Below, piece by piece: positions 25,501 to 36,604 of a DNA stretch of 64,000 nt. Both the position numbers and the translations under genes were made by a program. Where the stretch lies: NCBI GenBank assembly GCA_964036155.1, contig OZ038422.1:32573201-32637200 (forward strand), given 5' to 3'. Below the pieces are notes generated by a model. That model was not told the DNA's origin and searched no databases. It saw nothing but the letters and a program-made list of their open reading frames with translations. The DNA is from Diploscapter coronatus (lineage: Eukaryota > Nematoda > Chromadorea > Rhabditida > Rhabditidae). Each line of letters opens with the position of its first letter. Within the stretch, counting starts at the first letter, position 1.

Positions 25501-25928
25501 TTATGTCGCTTAGTTGCGTTAATTTCAAATACTGCATTCCCTCTAACTGAAGGGCATACCCTTCTATTCTCAGACCCTCTATTTTCGAGAAACTCAAATG
25601 TTTCAAGTCCCCATAATTTAGCTTCTAATGATTGTAATCATTCAAAATCAAAACTAAATCCGCTCTATACAATCTAAAGAACATTATTAAAAAAAACGCT
25701 TCCTGAGTTGATCTGATTAAAGTCATGGATAGTCTTGGCATTTGGGGGTGCCCTACCATTATAGAGTGCCCTTCAATTAGAAAGAATACAGTGTCCCTGA
25801 TGATGTTACCTAACAGCAAGATTTTAAGCGTCTTCTTCAACACTATTCGATCCTTCTCGAGTTGCATGTCGATGGCCGCGTTTCTCTGCGCCAACTCCTT
25901 GGCGCTGAATTCGGCAGCCCCACAAACA
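22588..25928 (-). CDS. Heterotrimeric G protein alpha subunit, divergent (gpa-like)
   Basis: Exons cover a whole G-alpha except the first few codons. In order: [18 protein letters not shown] (N-terminal helix); [20 protein letters not shown] (P-loop); [15 protein letters not shown] and [15 protein letters not shown] (helical domain); a [10 protein letters not shown] segment leading to [17 protein letters not shown] (switch I, with the catalytic Arg and Mg-binding Thr); [19 protein letters not shown] (switch II, catalytic Gln kept); LFLNKIDIF (NKxD); and [10 protein letters not shown] near the C-terminus VGFL. The P-loop has GGPE where most G-alphas have GAGE. It binds GTP under receptor control at the plasma membrane. 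The 5' exon (MG... myristoyl start) was not found; the first exon seen starts at an acceptor at 25928. The intron at 25155-24759 has a CG end by protein alignment. Three introns hold hairpin elements. It fits the nematode-specific gpa class; no symbol is safe. Confidence 0.88.
23530..23697. repeat. MITE family I, copy 2, in a G-alpha intron
   Basis: It begins TCAGACAGACTCAGGGAGAA and carries TAGGGGGTAGGTCGTACGAGCGAA, shared with 14131-14325. It ends near GAAACTTCTGA. It lies wholly within the intron between the switch I and switch II exons. The outer ends are more decayed than in copy 1. Confidence 0.5.
24862..25033. repeat. Hairpin element G in a G-alpha intron
   Basis: A 172-bp element whose ends TTGGACGCTGGCACGTTAAA and, reverse-complemented, TTGGACAGTGACGTGTTAAA form a 20-bp imperfect inverted repeat. 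The GCAAAATAGCATAG word and its partner CATGCTATTTCTC lie inside. It sits in the intron that follows the P-loop exon. Confidence 0.65.
25258..25399. repeat. MITE family D, copy 2, with 9-bp target duplication
   Basis: The ends ATCTCTTGCACTAGTTACC and, reverse-complemented, GGCCTTCTGCACTAGTTACC are inverted repeats. The inside continues to pair (ACCTTTTTGCAAAAG and the partner CTTCTATAAAAGAG). GAATTTTGG occurs at both flanks, a 9-bp target duplication. It sits in the intron just upstream of the P-loop exon and shares its ends with 4408-4655. Confidence 0.8.
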
Positions 25929-28900
25929 CTAAGATCGTATTTGACATGGTCGCAAATGTGTGTTAGGGATAATTTAAGAATACGAAAGAAATCGACAAAC
26001 AATTCTTCTTCTATTTTTTGTTATAAATAATAAAATTCTAACCTATTATTATTTGAAATGGAAAATTCAAGATAATACTTGTTGAGGTTCAAAGATAGAG
26101 AAAATTGATCTATCCTTTGATTTTGACAAAATGCTGTTCTATTCATTGTCATGCAAAAAGTGGATTTAAAATGAGAAAAAATATCATTGATCTCGTAGTT
26201 TAATTCGCACTCACTGATTATGCAGATCTGCAGTGAAATGTAGAGCAGATGCTCCGCCGCAAAACAGAACTTTGAAATTGACATTTGACGAAGAATTCGC
26301 GGTTACCGAGCTGCTAGGCTGATTCGCCTGAAAACATCATCCGAAAATTCGAAAACTTGAAAATCTGAGGCAATAGCTGAATCTTGTACATACGAGAAGT
26401 TATATGAAAATAATAAATGATATATCTTCCCTATTTCCTACCAAACCACAATCTATTTCGCGTATAGCAATGCAAATATGTAGCTATTTTTCTTCTAATG
26501 GGTCAAAATTCTTGTCATCTTCTTCATCGAACAAAAATCCCTGTGGGTATTTTAAAATATCCCCAAAAATCGACGCACCTGATCCGGAACGTTAGTGGAT
26601 GGATGAACTAGAGGGGATGTTGAGTGCGCCAGTTTCCTAAGCAGGTGCATAATCAAATCAATTCTCGAGCGATAGAAATATAAATATAGCCTGACGACAC
26701 TAGGGCAAACACTCGATGTAAGTTTCTTGAATTCAACGCTCAAAATCAGACCTAGAAAGAGCTTAAGTCAAAATGTTTGTGAAAATCGTGTTGCGAGCAA
26801 TCCAGGTAATTCGTTACCTCGTTACTTCGTAACCTTCAAAATCGTATTAGAGAAGATTGCTTTCTATTCTGTCCTATATCCTAAACTATGGGTAACGAAG
26901 TAACGAATTATCTAAATTTCTCAAATTCGCTCCGAGGAAAATTAGAGAAGTTTCAAGTTCTCAAATCTCAAAATCGAAAATAGAAATATGAGGGAAATCG
27001 TGCAGGTGATTTTCGTAGGCTAAATATCTACGCAGATAGGGAGTCGGCAAAATACGTAGGCACTGAAAATATATCGAAGCGAGAAGAATGAACTTTCAGC
27101 AACTTAAGGCATTTTTGCTCGATCTCAATGAAGTTGTAAGACTATCTTTTGGTTTTTCAGAATATATTAAATGAAAAATCGCGAGAATCTTATTCATACC
27201 TAGGTAGATTTTCAAACATAGTGAGAAATTTTGGGGGTGGGGGTACGTAATAAATTTTTTCTTATAGCAAGTGATGCATAAAGGGAGTCCGCAGCAAGAA
27301 TTTCGAGAAATACTTGGTTTAAGTCCTGTCTAGGAATGAATTTATTCAAATGAAGAGAGTAAGACTGTGTTATCTGATTCGAATAGGTTTCGATTCGTCA
27401 TATTATAAAGTAAGAGAGGGTCTTATTAATTATAGCGTTTTTACGAAAATTAAATTATACGATTAGGAGGAAAGAGAGATTGCAATTTACAAAATGATGA
27501 TATTTGAATATTATCGAATTCAGCAGCTCTAATGTGAAATATCTAATAGTCAGAAAAGGCTAATACTGTTTCATCTGCAAAGATTTCATAATTGAATAGA
27601 AAGATTAAGAAAATATAACAAGTTTGTATGAGTTTCATGATGAACTGAATAATGATACGTTGTTGAGCACGGTTGAGTTGCCATGATTATCAGGGGAAAT
27701 TAAGAATTAATCCCGAACATTGGTCCAAAACAAAGGTTCGAATACCTGTGCACAATAATGTTTTGATAGATTCATCTATCCACTCATGCGTGAAAGACTA
27801 ATGCATAAGGATAAATAAAAAGTATCGAATACGCTTTACAAATCTTGTTCTCCAAAAACATGCTTTAATGCGCGAAATGTTACCGTCCTTTCCTTTCCCC
27901 CGCTATTAGAAGAAGGTGCATAAAAATTGGCAATTGAGCATATTTTCAGGAGAACTAGATTTGCTGGCCACATACAGACTTCAGAAAACTTTCGGTCGGA
28001 AATAAGCATTTTAGGAGGAGGAGAAAGAAAGGCTTTTTATCTTGTTTCAAGTTTTCGGTCATTTATAATAAATAATTCAGATGAAGTGGAAAGTCGGGCA
28101 TATTATTTCTATTGAAAAGGATGCGATAAGATAACATTTGAGGATATGATTATAGGTTAGGCGGCGGAAAATTCGATACCGATAATGATAGGGATGATAA
28201 GGTTGCCTCCGCGCGCAGTTAAGTGAGGGTGTGAGTGAGACATAGAAATTATAACATTACGAGAAAATATCACAAGCTCGCAAATTTACTTACAAATTGT
28301 ATAACAGGGTGTGGGTGGAAGTTTCGATTTCGATTTCGAACTTTTCAAATTTTGACTTCCGCCCGGTCCTGGTGCATAGCAATAAGGGGTAAGTCGGAAT
28401 TAGAATCGAGATGTGAAAAGTCGAAACCAAAATTTCGTACACCGAAGACAGACCTAGAGAATATTCTAGTCGGACTCAAAAACATATGAAGATTAGCTCG
28501 CAAAATTGAATTCATATGATGCGATGCTATCATTATCAGCAAGATAATTTTTCATCTCTGGTTAAAAATAAAGAATTATAGGGATAGGAGATTAGACCAT
28601 CTTAAACCATATTTTGGTATTCCAAAAATGTTCAGAATTTGAATTCATTCTAGTCTATGATGTAAATGCTAAGACAGAATACGAAAACATTCTCGTGCAA
28701 GTCGATATTCGGCTCCCACACGTCTGGGGACATACTTAAGATATTTAAATTCAAAATTGCACAGGTGCTAAAGTTTAGGCGTCGATAAAAATCGCAAAAA
28801 TCATTCATATGATATCACCTTTCTCAATTATTATCTCTTGCATTCTAAATGGACTTTTAATTGGAATAGCAGAAAATTCATTCGTTTATTAAATTGTGAT

Positions 28901-29261
28901 CTTTGAATTTTTATTTATCAACCTTTTTATAATAACTAATTTAAGATAGCCAAAATAAATTATTTTCTATTCAAGTCTTCAACAACAAACACGATTTCAC
29001 TGATGAAATTTTTACCCATAATAATGCATGCGACAATAAAATCGAGTGAACTGAAAGAGGTGAGCGTGAGAAAGTGGATTTTGTAGATTCAGGAATTTCC
29101 GATGGTACGAATATACGGGACATTCTGAATGTTTAAAAATGAACTATTTTCTTGAAAAGTTTACCATTTTCATTTGAAAAAGTGTTTAGCATTTTCCCCC
29201 AATGTGTTGATATTATTTTGAGGACGAAAATTTTAATTTTTCAAACATCTTTATTTTGTTT
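25929..29261. other. Gene-free region between G-alpha and the phospholipase gene
   Basis: No gene recognised. The missing first exon of the G-alpha gene (expected to be a few codons, ATGGG|GT) should lie to the right of 25928, but I could not place it. The rest is AT-rich with only short frames. Confidence 0.4.
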
Positions 29262-32200
29262 TCAAAATTTCACCTTATCAGGGCATTTTAGAGGACTCGT
29301 CTCATCCGTCAGATCAACTTTCGTCGATTTTTTGTTGACGGGCTCGAAAAGACTGTTCCAGAACCTGAAACTCGAATTTTATGGTTGCGTAATCTTTCTT
29401 CTCAAACAACATTTCTTGCTTCTTGTTTTCTTTTCCCTAATTTGGGAAGGAAGATTATGCAGCTCTAGTTTTGTTACAAGAAATAAGAGAAAAATAGTGG
29501 ATTTTACCATTTAGCTATGACCGCATTGCCGTACTTGCTCAAATGGAACGTGTCGCCAGCGTAGAAATCGAAATTGTACTCGCCTTTCTTCTGAATTTTT
29601 ATTATAATTTTTGAAATTTAGAGTATAATAATTTAAAAACATTTTAGTTTCAAATTTTTGATATTTTCTAAAAAAAAATCTCAGAGAATAATAAAATATT
29701 TCATGATTTTTAAAATAAAAATTACGAAAAGGAATTATTTTTAAATTTCAGATTTTCGAAAACTTGTACAAATTTTTAAATCTCACATTCCTGACAGCAT
29801 CTTTGAGGTCTTCCAAAAACGGGCAAATAACGACGGTGAAATTGTCCGAGTGGAATTTACCTGGCAACTCGAATGCAGCCCGAAATAGAATTTAATAATA
29901 ATCTTTAAAATGTTTAAAGCCCACCTTTTTGTAATCCTGAATTAGCGCATCTCTCAATTCGAGAATGTTTGGAATACTTGGCGTCGTGACTCGTTTTCTG
30001 AAAGCTTATTTATAAAAAAATATTTCAAAAACATTTTTAAAAGTGCTATCATTTTATCTTATCAGAGGAAAGAAGTTTTTGTTTCAAAAATCTTACAAAA
30101 TTATCTAAAGAAGAGCATTTTCTTAGTCCAAGAGGGACATTTAAAAAAGGAGTTCGTTTTCTAATTGTAAGAAGAAAACCTATCTTCTTAACTTTTTACC
30201 AAAGAAAAAGTTGTTTCAAGTTTCAAGTTCAAAATGAAACATTCGAAAGATTATTTTTACTAAAAAATCACGACCTTATAAGCCTTATCCTTTGGGAACA
30301 TCCTGCATTTGCCTTAACTATGGGCAGAGACACAGAAAACTATTTTTTTATCTCGTTTTCCTCACTATTTCTTACTCTCTACATTATTTTTAAAGGATAA
30401 AGCTTGTAAGACCGTGAAATTAGAACATTCAAAACTCGCCCCGTTGTGAGAAGGCTAGTGCTGTCGATACAGATCTGCGAGTTCCACATGGGCATCACGG
30501 CCACGATCGAGTTGGGCAGGTGCGTCTTCAGAAGACCGACCGCCTCGTGCAGCTTCTCCCTGTACGTCGGACCACTCACGGTCTCGCGATCCGGCTGAAA
30601 TCAACAGCAAAAGATATAATTCGAGATAATTGGTCAATTAAGTTGAAACTGAGATAATTAACAAATTTAAAAAATCAAATAATAATAATAATTACATGAT
30701 AAGCATTCAATTGGCCGATATCGTTCGTACCGATGAACAGCGTGATCAGTTTCCAGGAAGAGGTGAGCTAAAAACAAACAAACGAATAAAAAATTTCAAA
30801 AATAAAAGATTTTAATCTTCTAGCAATTTTTGAAATCCTAGATTAGAATACATGTTTCTAAATACTCTTTTTGCTTAGAGATCAGTTTTAGATAATTTAA
30901 AATTTGAAAATGATAATAACCTTCGAACGAAAAAACTCAATTTCTCACCTCCGCATTGGTGATGGCCTCAACGAGTTCGTTAGCTTGTCGCTTCAAATCG
31001 TGGACCGTCATTCCACCGACCGCTTTGTTAAAATTCGTATTAAGCCCATAGCCCTCACCGGTCGAACCGCCTTCCAAATTGGGATTGAATTTCAGAAGGA
31101 TATCTGAAAATGAAAGAAATTAAAAGTTCCAAAGAAAGTTGAGTTTAAAGAGTCATAATAAAGTCACTTTTTTTTTAAATCTGATAAGTTTAAAAATTTA
31201 ACAACGCATAATACCAATTTTATTTTATAAGTTTCAGAGGAATTGTAAAATTAAAAGGAATCCTGAAAGTATAATATGCATCAGAGAAATTGCAAAAGTC
31301 ACAATAAATCTCTCAGAAAATTAAAACAATATCTCACTAGCAATTGTGGTGTGGTTTTCAAGTGGCTCGTCCACTCCAGTCGCCCAGGAAATGCCCGGAT
31401 ACTGGGAATGTGCCACTCTGTCATTCCTCTCGTGGACATAGTTCTTCGAGAACGCACCGATCTGAAATTTTCATGAACTCGATTCTTTGTTAAATTTAAT
31501 TTTTAGTTAGAATTTTTTTTAAATTGAAATAACGAAACCTTACATATATACAGATTCACCATTCAAGAGAACAAGGCAAAACTCAACTTTTGGATCAGAC
31601 TTCTCAAAACTCGACCCGCATAAAAATAGTATGACATATCGGGAGAGAAAAAGAGCATATCTTCTTTTTCTCTCTCGATAAGATATACTATTTTTCTGCG
31701 GGCTGATTCGCGAATCGCGCTGTGAGAAGTCTATTTTGGATTACAGCAAATAAAATTCGACCAAGTTTTTGAAAACAAAAAATGCTAATTCCCTACCGTA
31801 AGACTGTCCCCCATCGCTCCAATTGCCTTGATGTCTGCGGGTCTGATCTGAATTTTTTTTCCCAATGAAAGAGTTTTTGAGAAAATAAACAAAATTTTTA
31901 TTTCCTACTTTATTGACGTTTTCCGGGATGGTTTCCGAAGGCTTCATCAGCGATGCGTCACATTCCAATTTGCTGCCGAAAGTCGGCATTCGAACGGGCT
32001 TTTCGCCATCCATTTTTCCGGGTAACTCTGAAAAATTATTTTCAAGGAGCAACAAAATAAAACTCCAGGAAAAATCAGAAGAAAAAATAAATTCAAAAAC
32101 AATGACGCTGTAAACTGGGCGCATGTCTCGTTGGCAAGCGTGTCAATTTTTGAATCACATTGAGAAAGAAAAGGAAAACCGAAAGACCAACTATTTGTCT

Positions 32201-33640
32201 AAATCCAAAATCAAATTGGCAAAGAAAAAACGTTTTGAGAATGAAACGGAATTCAGAAGCCCCCAACTCTCAAATCCATAAGATCCCATGTCGAAAAACA
32301 ATAACATTTCCTTTCTCATTCTATTTCGCATAGATTGAACTTTCCAAATATTCAAAAAATGGAGTAAGAATATTTTAAAAAATTTAAATTTAAGAAAAAA
32401 TCAATAAAAATAAAAAAAACTACCTGAAGTATTCGTAGATCTCCACACTGCGTGTTCGACCAGGACGAGAATGCCAATCACTACGAGAACAATGCCGATC
32501 GCCAGTCGATATCGATTCAAAAAATTCTGCGCGAAATACGAGAAAAATCGAAATTCACAATCGGAAGAATAGTACGCGCGGTACGTTTCGATGTCCTGAA
32601 AGCGGAAAACAAGAAAATATTTGAAACAATTCTAGCAACTTGGCCCCTGTAAAACTCAAAAAAATTCAGGAAAGGGCATATATGAAAAAATAAAATAGGT
32701 GAAATATAGAGAGCTAAAAATTGAAGATCTGAGGCTATTTGTAAGAGTTCTAAAACTTTGAAAAAAAAAAAAACCAACCTCTGCATAGGCTTTCGTGGAG
32801 TACCCCTTGAGCAATGGAATGCCCTCGTATTTCAGTTTGCCTTTGAAACTTCGACCACCATTGTACTTCATTGTACCGGAATTCTGCAGTTAAACGGGTA
32901 ATTAGCGACATAATTAGTATGACTAAAACGGTAATTATACAAATGTAAATCAATTACCGAATCATCAAAAATAGGGTTCAGTGAGAAAGGAGGGAATCTA
33001 GATAGTGGCTGATTTCGAATCAATAGATTTTCAGGGAACTCATCCATTTACGGGAAAATTTCAATGGAATCGATATAAATTTGAAATCTGGAAAGACATG
33101 CCTTTAAAAGAATAGGAGGGAAAAGCTGCATGCAATCAGATTGAAACGATAAGTCGATTTCTCGAGAAAACGAGAAGAAGAGCGAACATGAAATGAGGAA
33201 AAATGAATAAAATACGAAAAATGAAGATCAAATTTATGGTTTGCAAACAAGCAAATTGAGGGAATGTTTGGAAATGAAACGGAGCAAATAAAAGAAACCA
33301 TCAATTTATGGGAAAGAACAATGGCGAGCATATTTTGTACGGAAATTGAAGTATTCGTTTCTCAAAACGACAAATCAAAATATTTAATTTTAAAAAGATC
33401 TCTGGTATCTTGAAGGCTGAAAATCACGGTCTTATGAACTCGACGTCTTCCTAGCGTTTTGTGACTATGCTCGAAGAAAAGAAATGCCTACGAAATTGAG
33501 AGAAAATGAATGCATGAAAACGGAGTTTTACAGATTGACCAAAAATTAGAGAAGACAGAAAACGGTCTTTTACAGACGGTGTCGGCGTTCCGGCGGTGTA
33601 TAGTACAGGAAGTCTCCGGCGGCGCGTCATCGGACACCAT
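29262..33640 (-). CDS. Phospholipase B-like GDSL hydrolase, type II membrane protein
   Basis: About 465 residues in a dozen or more exons. A cytoplasmic N-part is followed by a membrane anchor near residues 84-105 (RLAIGIVLVVIGILVLVEHA). The SGNH/GDSL catalytic blocks come next: IRPADIKAIGAMGDSLT (block I, nucleophile Ser), YPGISWATGVDEPLENHTTI, a block II segment (FNKAVGGM), LFIGTNDIGQL (block III) and AGDTFHLSKYGNAVIAKW (block V, catalytic Asp and His). WNSLFEPVNKKS and LKCPD at the end match the phospholipase B1 C-terminus. The mammalian enzyme removes acyl chains from phospholipids and retinyl esters at the cell surface; substrates here are unknown. The start at 33640 lies in a GC-rich first exon (MVSDDAPPETSCTIHRR) that joins in phase over a 690-base intron; an internal ATG at 32871 is the alternative. 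AATAAA follows the stop. Confidence 0.87.
31596..31732. repeat. Hairpin MITE, family C, copy 1
   Basis: A 137-bp hairpin beginning CAGACTTCTCAAAACTCGAC and ending GAGAAGTCT. The arms carry AAATAGTATGACATATC and GATAAGATATACTATTT as an inverted pair. Flanks CTTTTGGAT and ATTTTGGAT differ at one base and look like a 9-bp target duplication. It lies in an intron of the phospholipase-like gene. It matches 38949-39079. Confidence 0.85.
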
Positions 33641-33891
33641 CCTGAATTCTCTCAGTCTGGAACTTCTTCTAAAATGACTTCTATGACATTTATCAATTCA
33701 ATCTTTGATAAAAAGTCATTTTAAAATCAAATTTTATCTGGGATTTTTCATTATTATTTGAGATCAAATATTCGCAAATAAACGGCGAGATAAGATCTTT
33801 CTCGGGTCCGAGATCGAATGTTCGCGATATCCTCGAAACCCATATTCCCTTCAATTGAAGGTCAATCTCGTCCGATTCATTTACGTTGAAT
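33641..33891. promoter_or_regulatory. Divergent promoter region
   Basis: About 250 bases lie between the first ATG of the phospholipase-like gene (minus) and that of the S10 carboxypeptidase (plus). A small inverted repeat (TAAAATGACTT at 33671 and AAGTCATTTTA at 33714) lies inside. Shared control of two secreted or surface hydrolases is a guess from arrangement. Confidence 0.35.
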
Positions 33892-36463
33892 ATGCGCGAA
33901 TATCCGTCGATACTGCTAGTTTTAATTTATTTCGTACGGTCTGAGCCAGATGTCGTGACTGATCAGCCTAAAATTTCCAATCACTCGGACTATGTTCCAT
34001 CTTTACCTGGGATGTTGTACCAGCACAACTTCAATATTTTCTCGGGATATCTGAATGCCGATAAAAATGCGACTTTAAAGATGTTCTACATGTAAGTTTT
34101 TTTAGTTTAAAAAATTCGAAAGAAGTTCAGACTTACCGAAGCTAAAATTCGACCTGAGACAGCTCCCTTATTAGTTTGGTTCAACGGTGGTCCAGGCTGT
34201 TCTTCGTTGACCGGTATTTTTTTTTCATTTTTCATTGATCTAAATTTGAACTTTAGGTATGTTCGTAGAGTTAGGTCCGGTCTATGCGAATTTCTTTGGA
34301 GACACATTATTTGAAAATCCTTACTCTTGGAATTTTGTGAGTTTTTTTTTCGAAAATTTAGATTTTTGTAAGATTGGTGTTTAGAAGGCCAACGTTTTAT
34401 TCTTGGAATCCCCTATCGGAGTGGGATTCTCTTACGATACCAACAATTCCAGCACGATTTATGCTGATGATGATGTTGTCGCTGAGCAGAATTATCAATC
34501 ACTGACGGACTTCTTTTCTCGGTAGTTGTTAAAATTTTTGCTATTTTTCAGAAAGAAAATTTAGAGTTCACCCCCAATACCATCGTCGTACGTTCTTCCT
34601 CGCAGGAGAATCTTATGCGGGCGTGTACGTGCCGACGCTAGCTGCCAAAATCACTCAGTCCATCAACGAACGCATTTTTCCGAATGTTCATTTCCAAGTA
34701 CGACGATTTTGCCGATGAAAATCAATTCGCTTCAACTCAGGGCATGGCGATCGGGAATGGCTTCATGAACGCTGAATTGTCGATGAACAAGCTGATTCTC
34801 TGGGCTGCGTACCACGGGAGGACTTCGGCAGACGAATGGGACCAAATCAAAGAGGCCTGTCGGACCGAAGGCGCTAAAGATGTGGATTCGTATAATTTCG
34901 TGGTGATCTTCCTTCTCTTAAAAAGTCAAAAATAAGGGAATTTTCGAAATTCATGACTTCGAAGAACGGCATCGAGTATATACCGAACAACTCTACTTGC
35001 GGAAAACTTCTGCAACCGCTGACGAATGTGAAGCCCAACGGAGAATTGGCTTGGACGTATGCGTTCGTTCTTTCTCAAATTCATCGAAAATCCGTTGAAG
35101 ATTCGATTTCTACAACTACTATCGGACCTGCTATCATAATTTCTCGAGTGAAAACGCGACAAATCCTATCCAGAAGGCGTTGGAGGCTCTGCAGACGAAG
35201 AATATCGCTGTAAGATTAGTTGTTTTGAAAGTTAGAGAAAAAATCAGAGCTAGGGAGAATTGTCATTAAAAATCTTATGCGACCTACCCTCTATAACATT
35301 TCTTTCACAATTTTGTATCTCTAGCCTAATTAAAAAAAAATTGATGAATGAGACCATCCTCCTACAATTTACCTCGGTCTGACAAAAGTTATTTCAAAGT
35401 ATGGAAAAAAAACGAAGGTTTAGGCTCTGATGAACACATTTTCCGACGACGGCAAATTCGCCTACGCTTGCTGGGCCGAAGATTCAGTCAGCACTTATCT
35501 GAACGATAAAGAAGCTCAAGTATACTTTTTAATTCTTATGATTTTCTCCTAAGCTTCAAAAACGCGATCTTAGGATGCTTTACATGTTAGCGTAGAAGCA
35601 AGAAGAGGCAATGAAACGTACGAATGGAGCACTTGCAGCGACGTTATATTCGAGAAGTACAAAGTGAAGTACAAGAATACCAAGGAACTCTTCAATTATG
35701 TCCTTCAGAATACAAGGGTTCGTAATTTTTATCATTTAAATTCAAGAAGTTGAAATTCAGAGAAAAGACTTCCGAATTTTGATTTTTTCCGGCGACATTG
35801 ATACTGCGTGCAATTTCATGGCTGACGACTACTTCATGCGGGAAATCGCCAAGTCGAACAACATGGAGAAGACGAACGCGCATCAGCCCTGGTTCACTAG
35901 CGAAACCCAACAAGAAGCCGGATTCTATCGGACTTACGAAGCCACAAATCGAAGGAAGACGAAGATTTCGCTGCATGTGCTTACTGTCAAGGGTAGTGGG
36001 CACTTCGTACCACTCGACCGTCCTCAAGCCTCACTTCAAATGATCTCCAACTTCATGTTTCCTCTATCAGGAAAGGTGAACTTCAGTAGGAACCATGATA
36101 TTTACGCCAACCCATCTGTAAGTAGAAGGTTCTAAAAATTCGCTGGACTCAATTTTTCAGCTTTCTCCAATTTTCGACTATGAAACTGCATCTGCAAATC
36201 TTCCTGCGACTGAAATAGAGGGCGACGACACTTCTGAAGATCCTCAGCCAGAGCCCGAAACCGACAATTCTGCCAACGAAGAACAAAATGTGGAAGTTGT
36301 GACGAAGCCCATTGAAGAATATGATCAACCCGAGAAGACTAATGAAATGAAGGGAGAAGAGGCAGAAAGCACTGATAAACCTGAAGTTCAAGAGGAAAAC
36401 AATATGTCTGAAGAGTCAGAATCCATGACAGAAGGGAAGAATATGGAGGAAGACATTGCCTGA
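33892..36463 (+). CDS. Serine carboxypeptidase (peptidase S10), secreted/lysosomal
   Basis: The start ATG heads a signal peptide (MREYPSILLVLIYFVRS). The S10 landmarks come in order: [23 protein letters not shown] (oxyanion region), NVLFLESPIGVGFSY, FFLAGESYAGVYVPTLA (nucleophile Ser in GESYAG), a Cys-rich mid part (STCGKLL, YYRTCY, FAYACWAE), FSGDIDTACN (catalytic Asp) and VKGSGHFVPLDRPQ (catalytic His). The full triad is present, so an active enzyme that removes C-terminal residues, as cathepsin A does, is expected. The last exon adds about 100 residues of Glu/Asp/Pro/Ser-rich sequence (for example EDPQPEPETDNSANEE), which S10 enzymes usually lack. Ten short introns plus one of about 220 bases holding a MITE. 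The gene starts 250 bases from the divergent phospholipase gene, so the two may share a promoter. AATAAA lies near 36513. Confidence 0.94.
35243..35382. repeat. MITE family I, copy 3, in a carboxypeptidase intron
   Basis: On the minus strand it starts TCAGACCGAGGTAAATTGT, contains TATAGAGGGTAGGTCGCATAAG and ends ACAATTCTCCCTAGCTCTGA, the inverted-repeat ends of the family at 14131-14325. It fills the one long intron of the S10 gene. Confidence 0.6.
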
Positions 36464-36604
36464 ACTTAATAACTTTAAAAATAATTATTTCCGAGGTAAT
36501 AATGCTAGTCGAATAAATGATTTTTGAAATTTGCATGCAAAATTTCCAATATCTTTGTGAGAATTGCTTGATTCACTATTGGCGATGCACTAACACTGAC
36601 TTGA

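Noticed and set aside
29152..29514. 120-residue plus-strand open frame
   Set aside because: Shadow of the last two exons of the minus-strand phospholipase-like gene.
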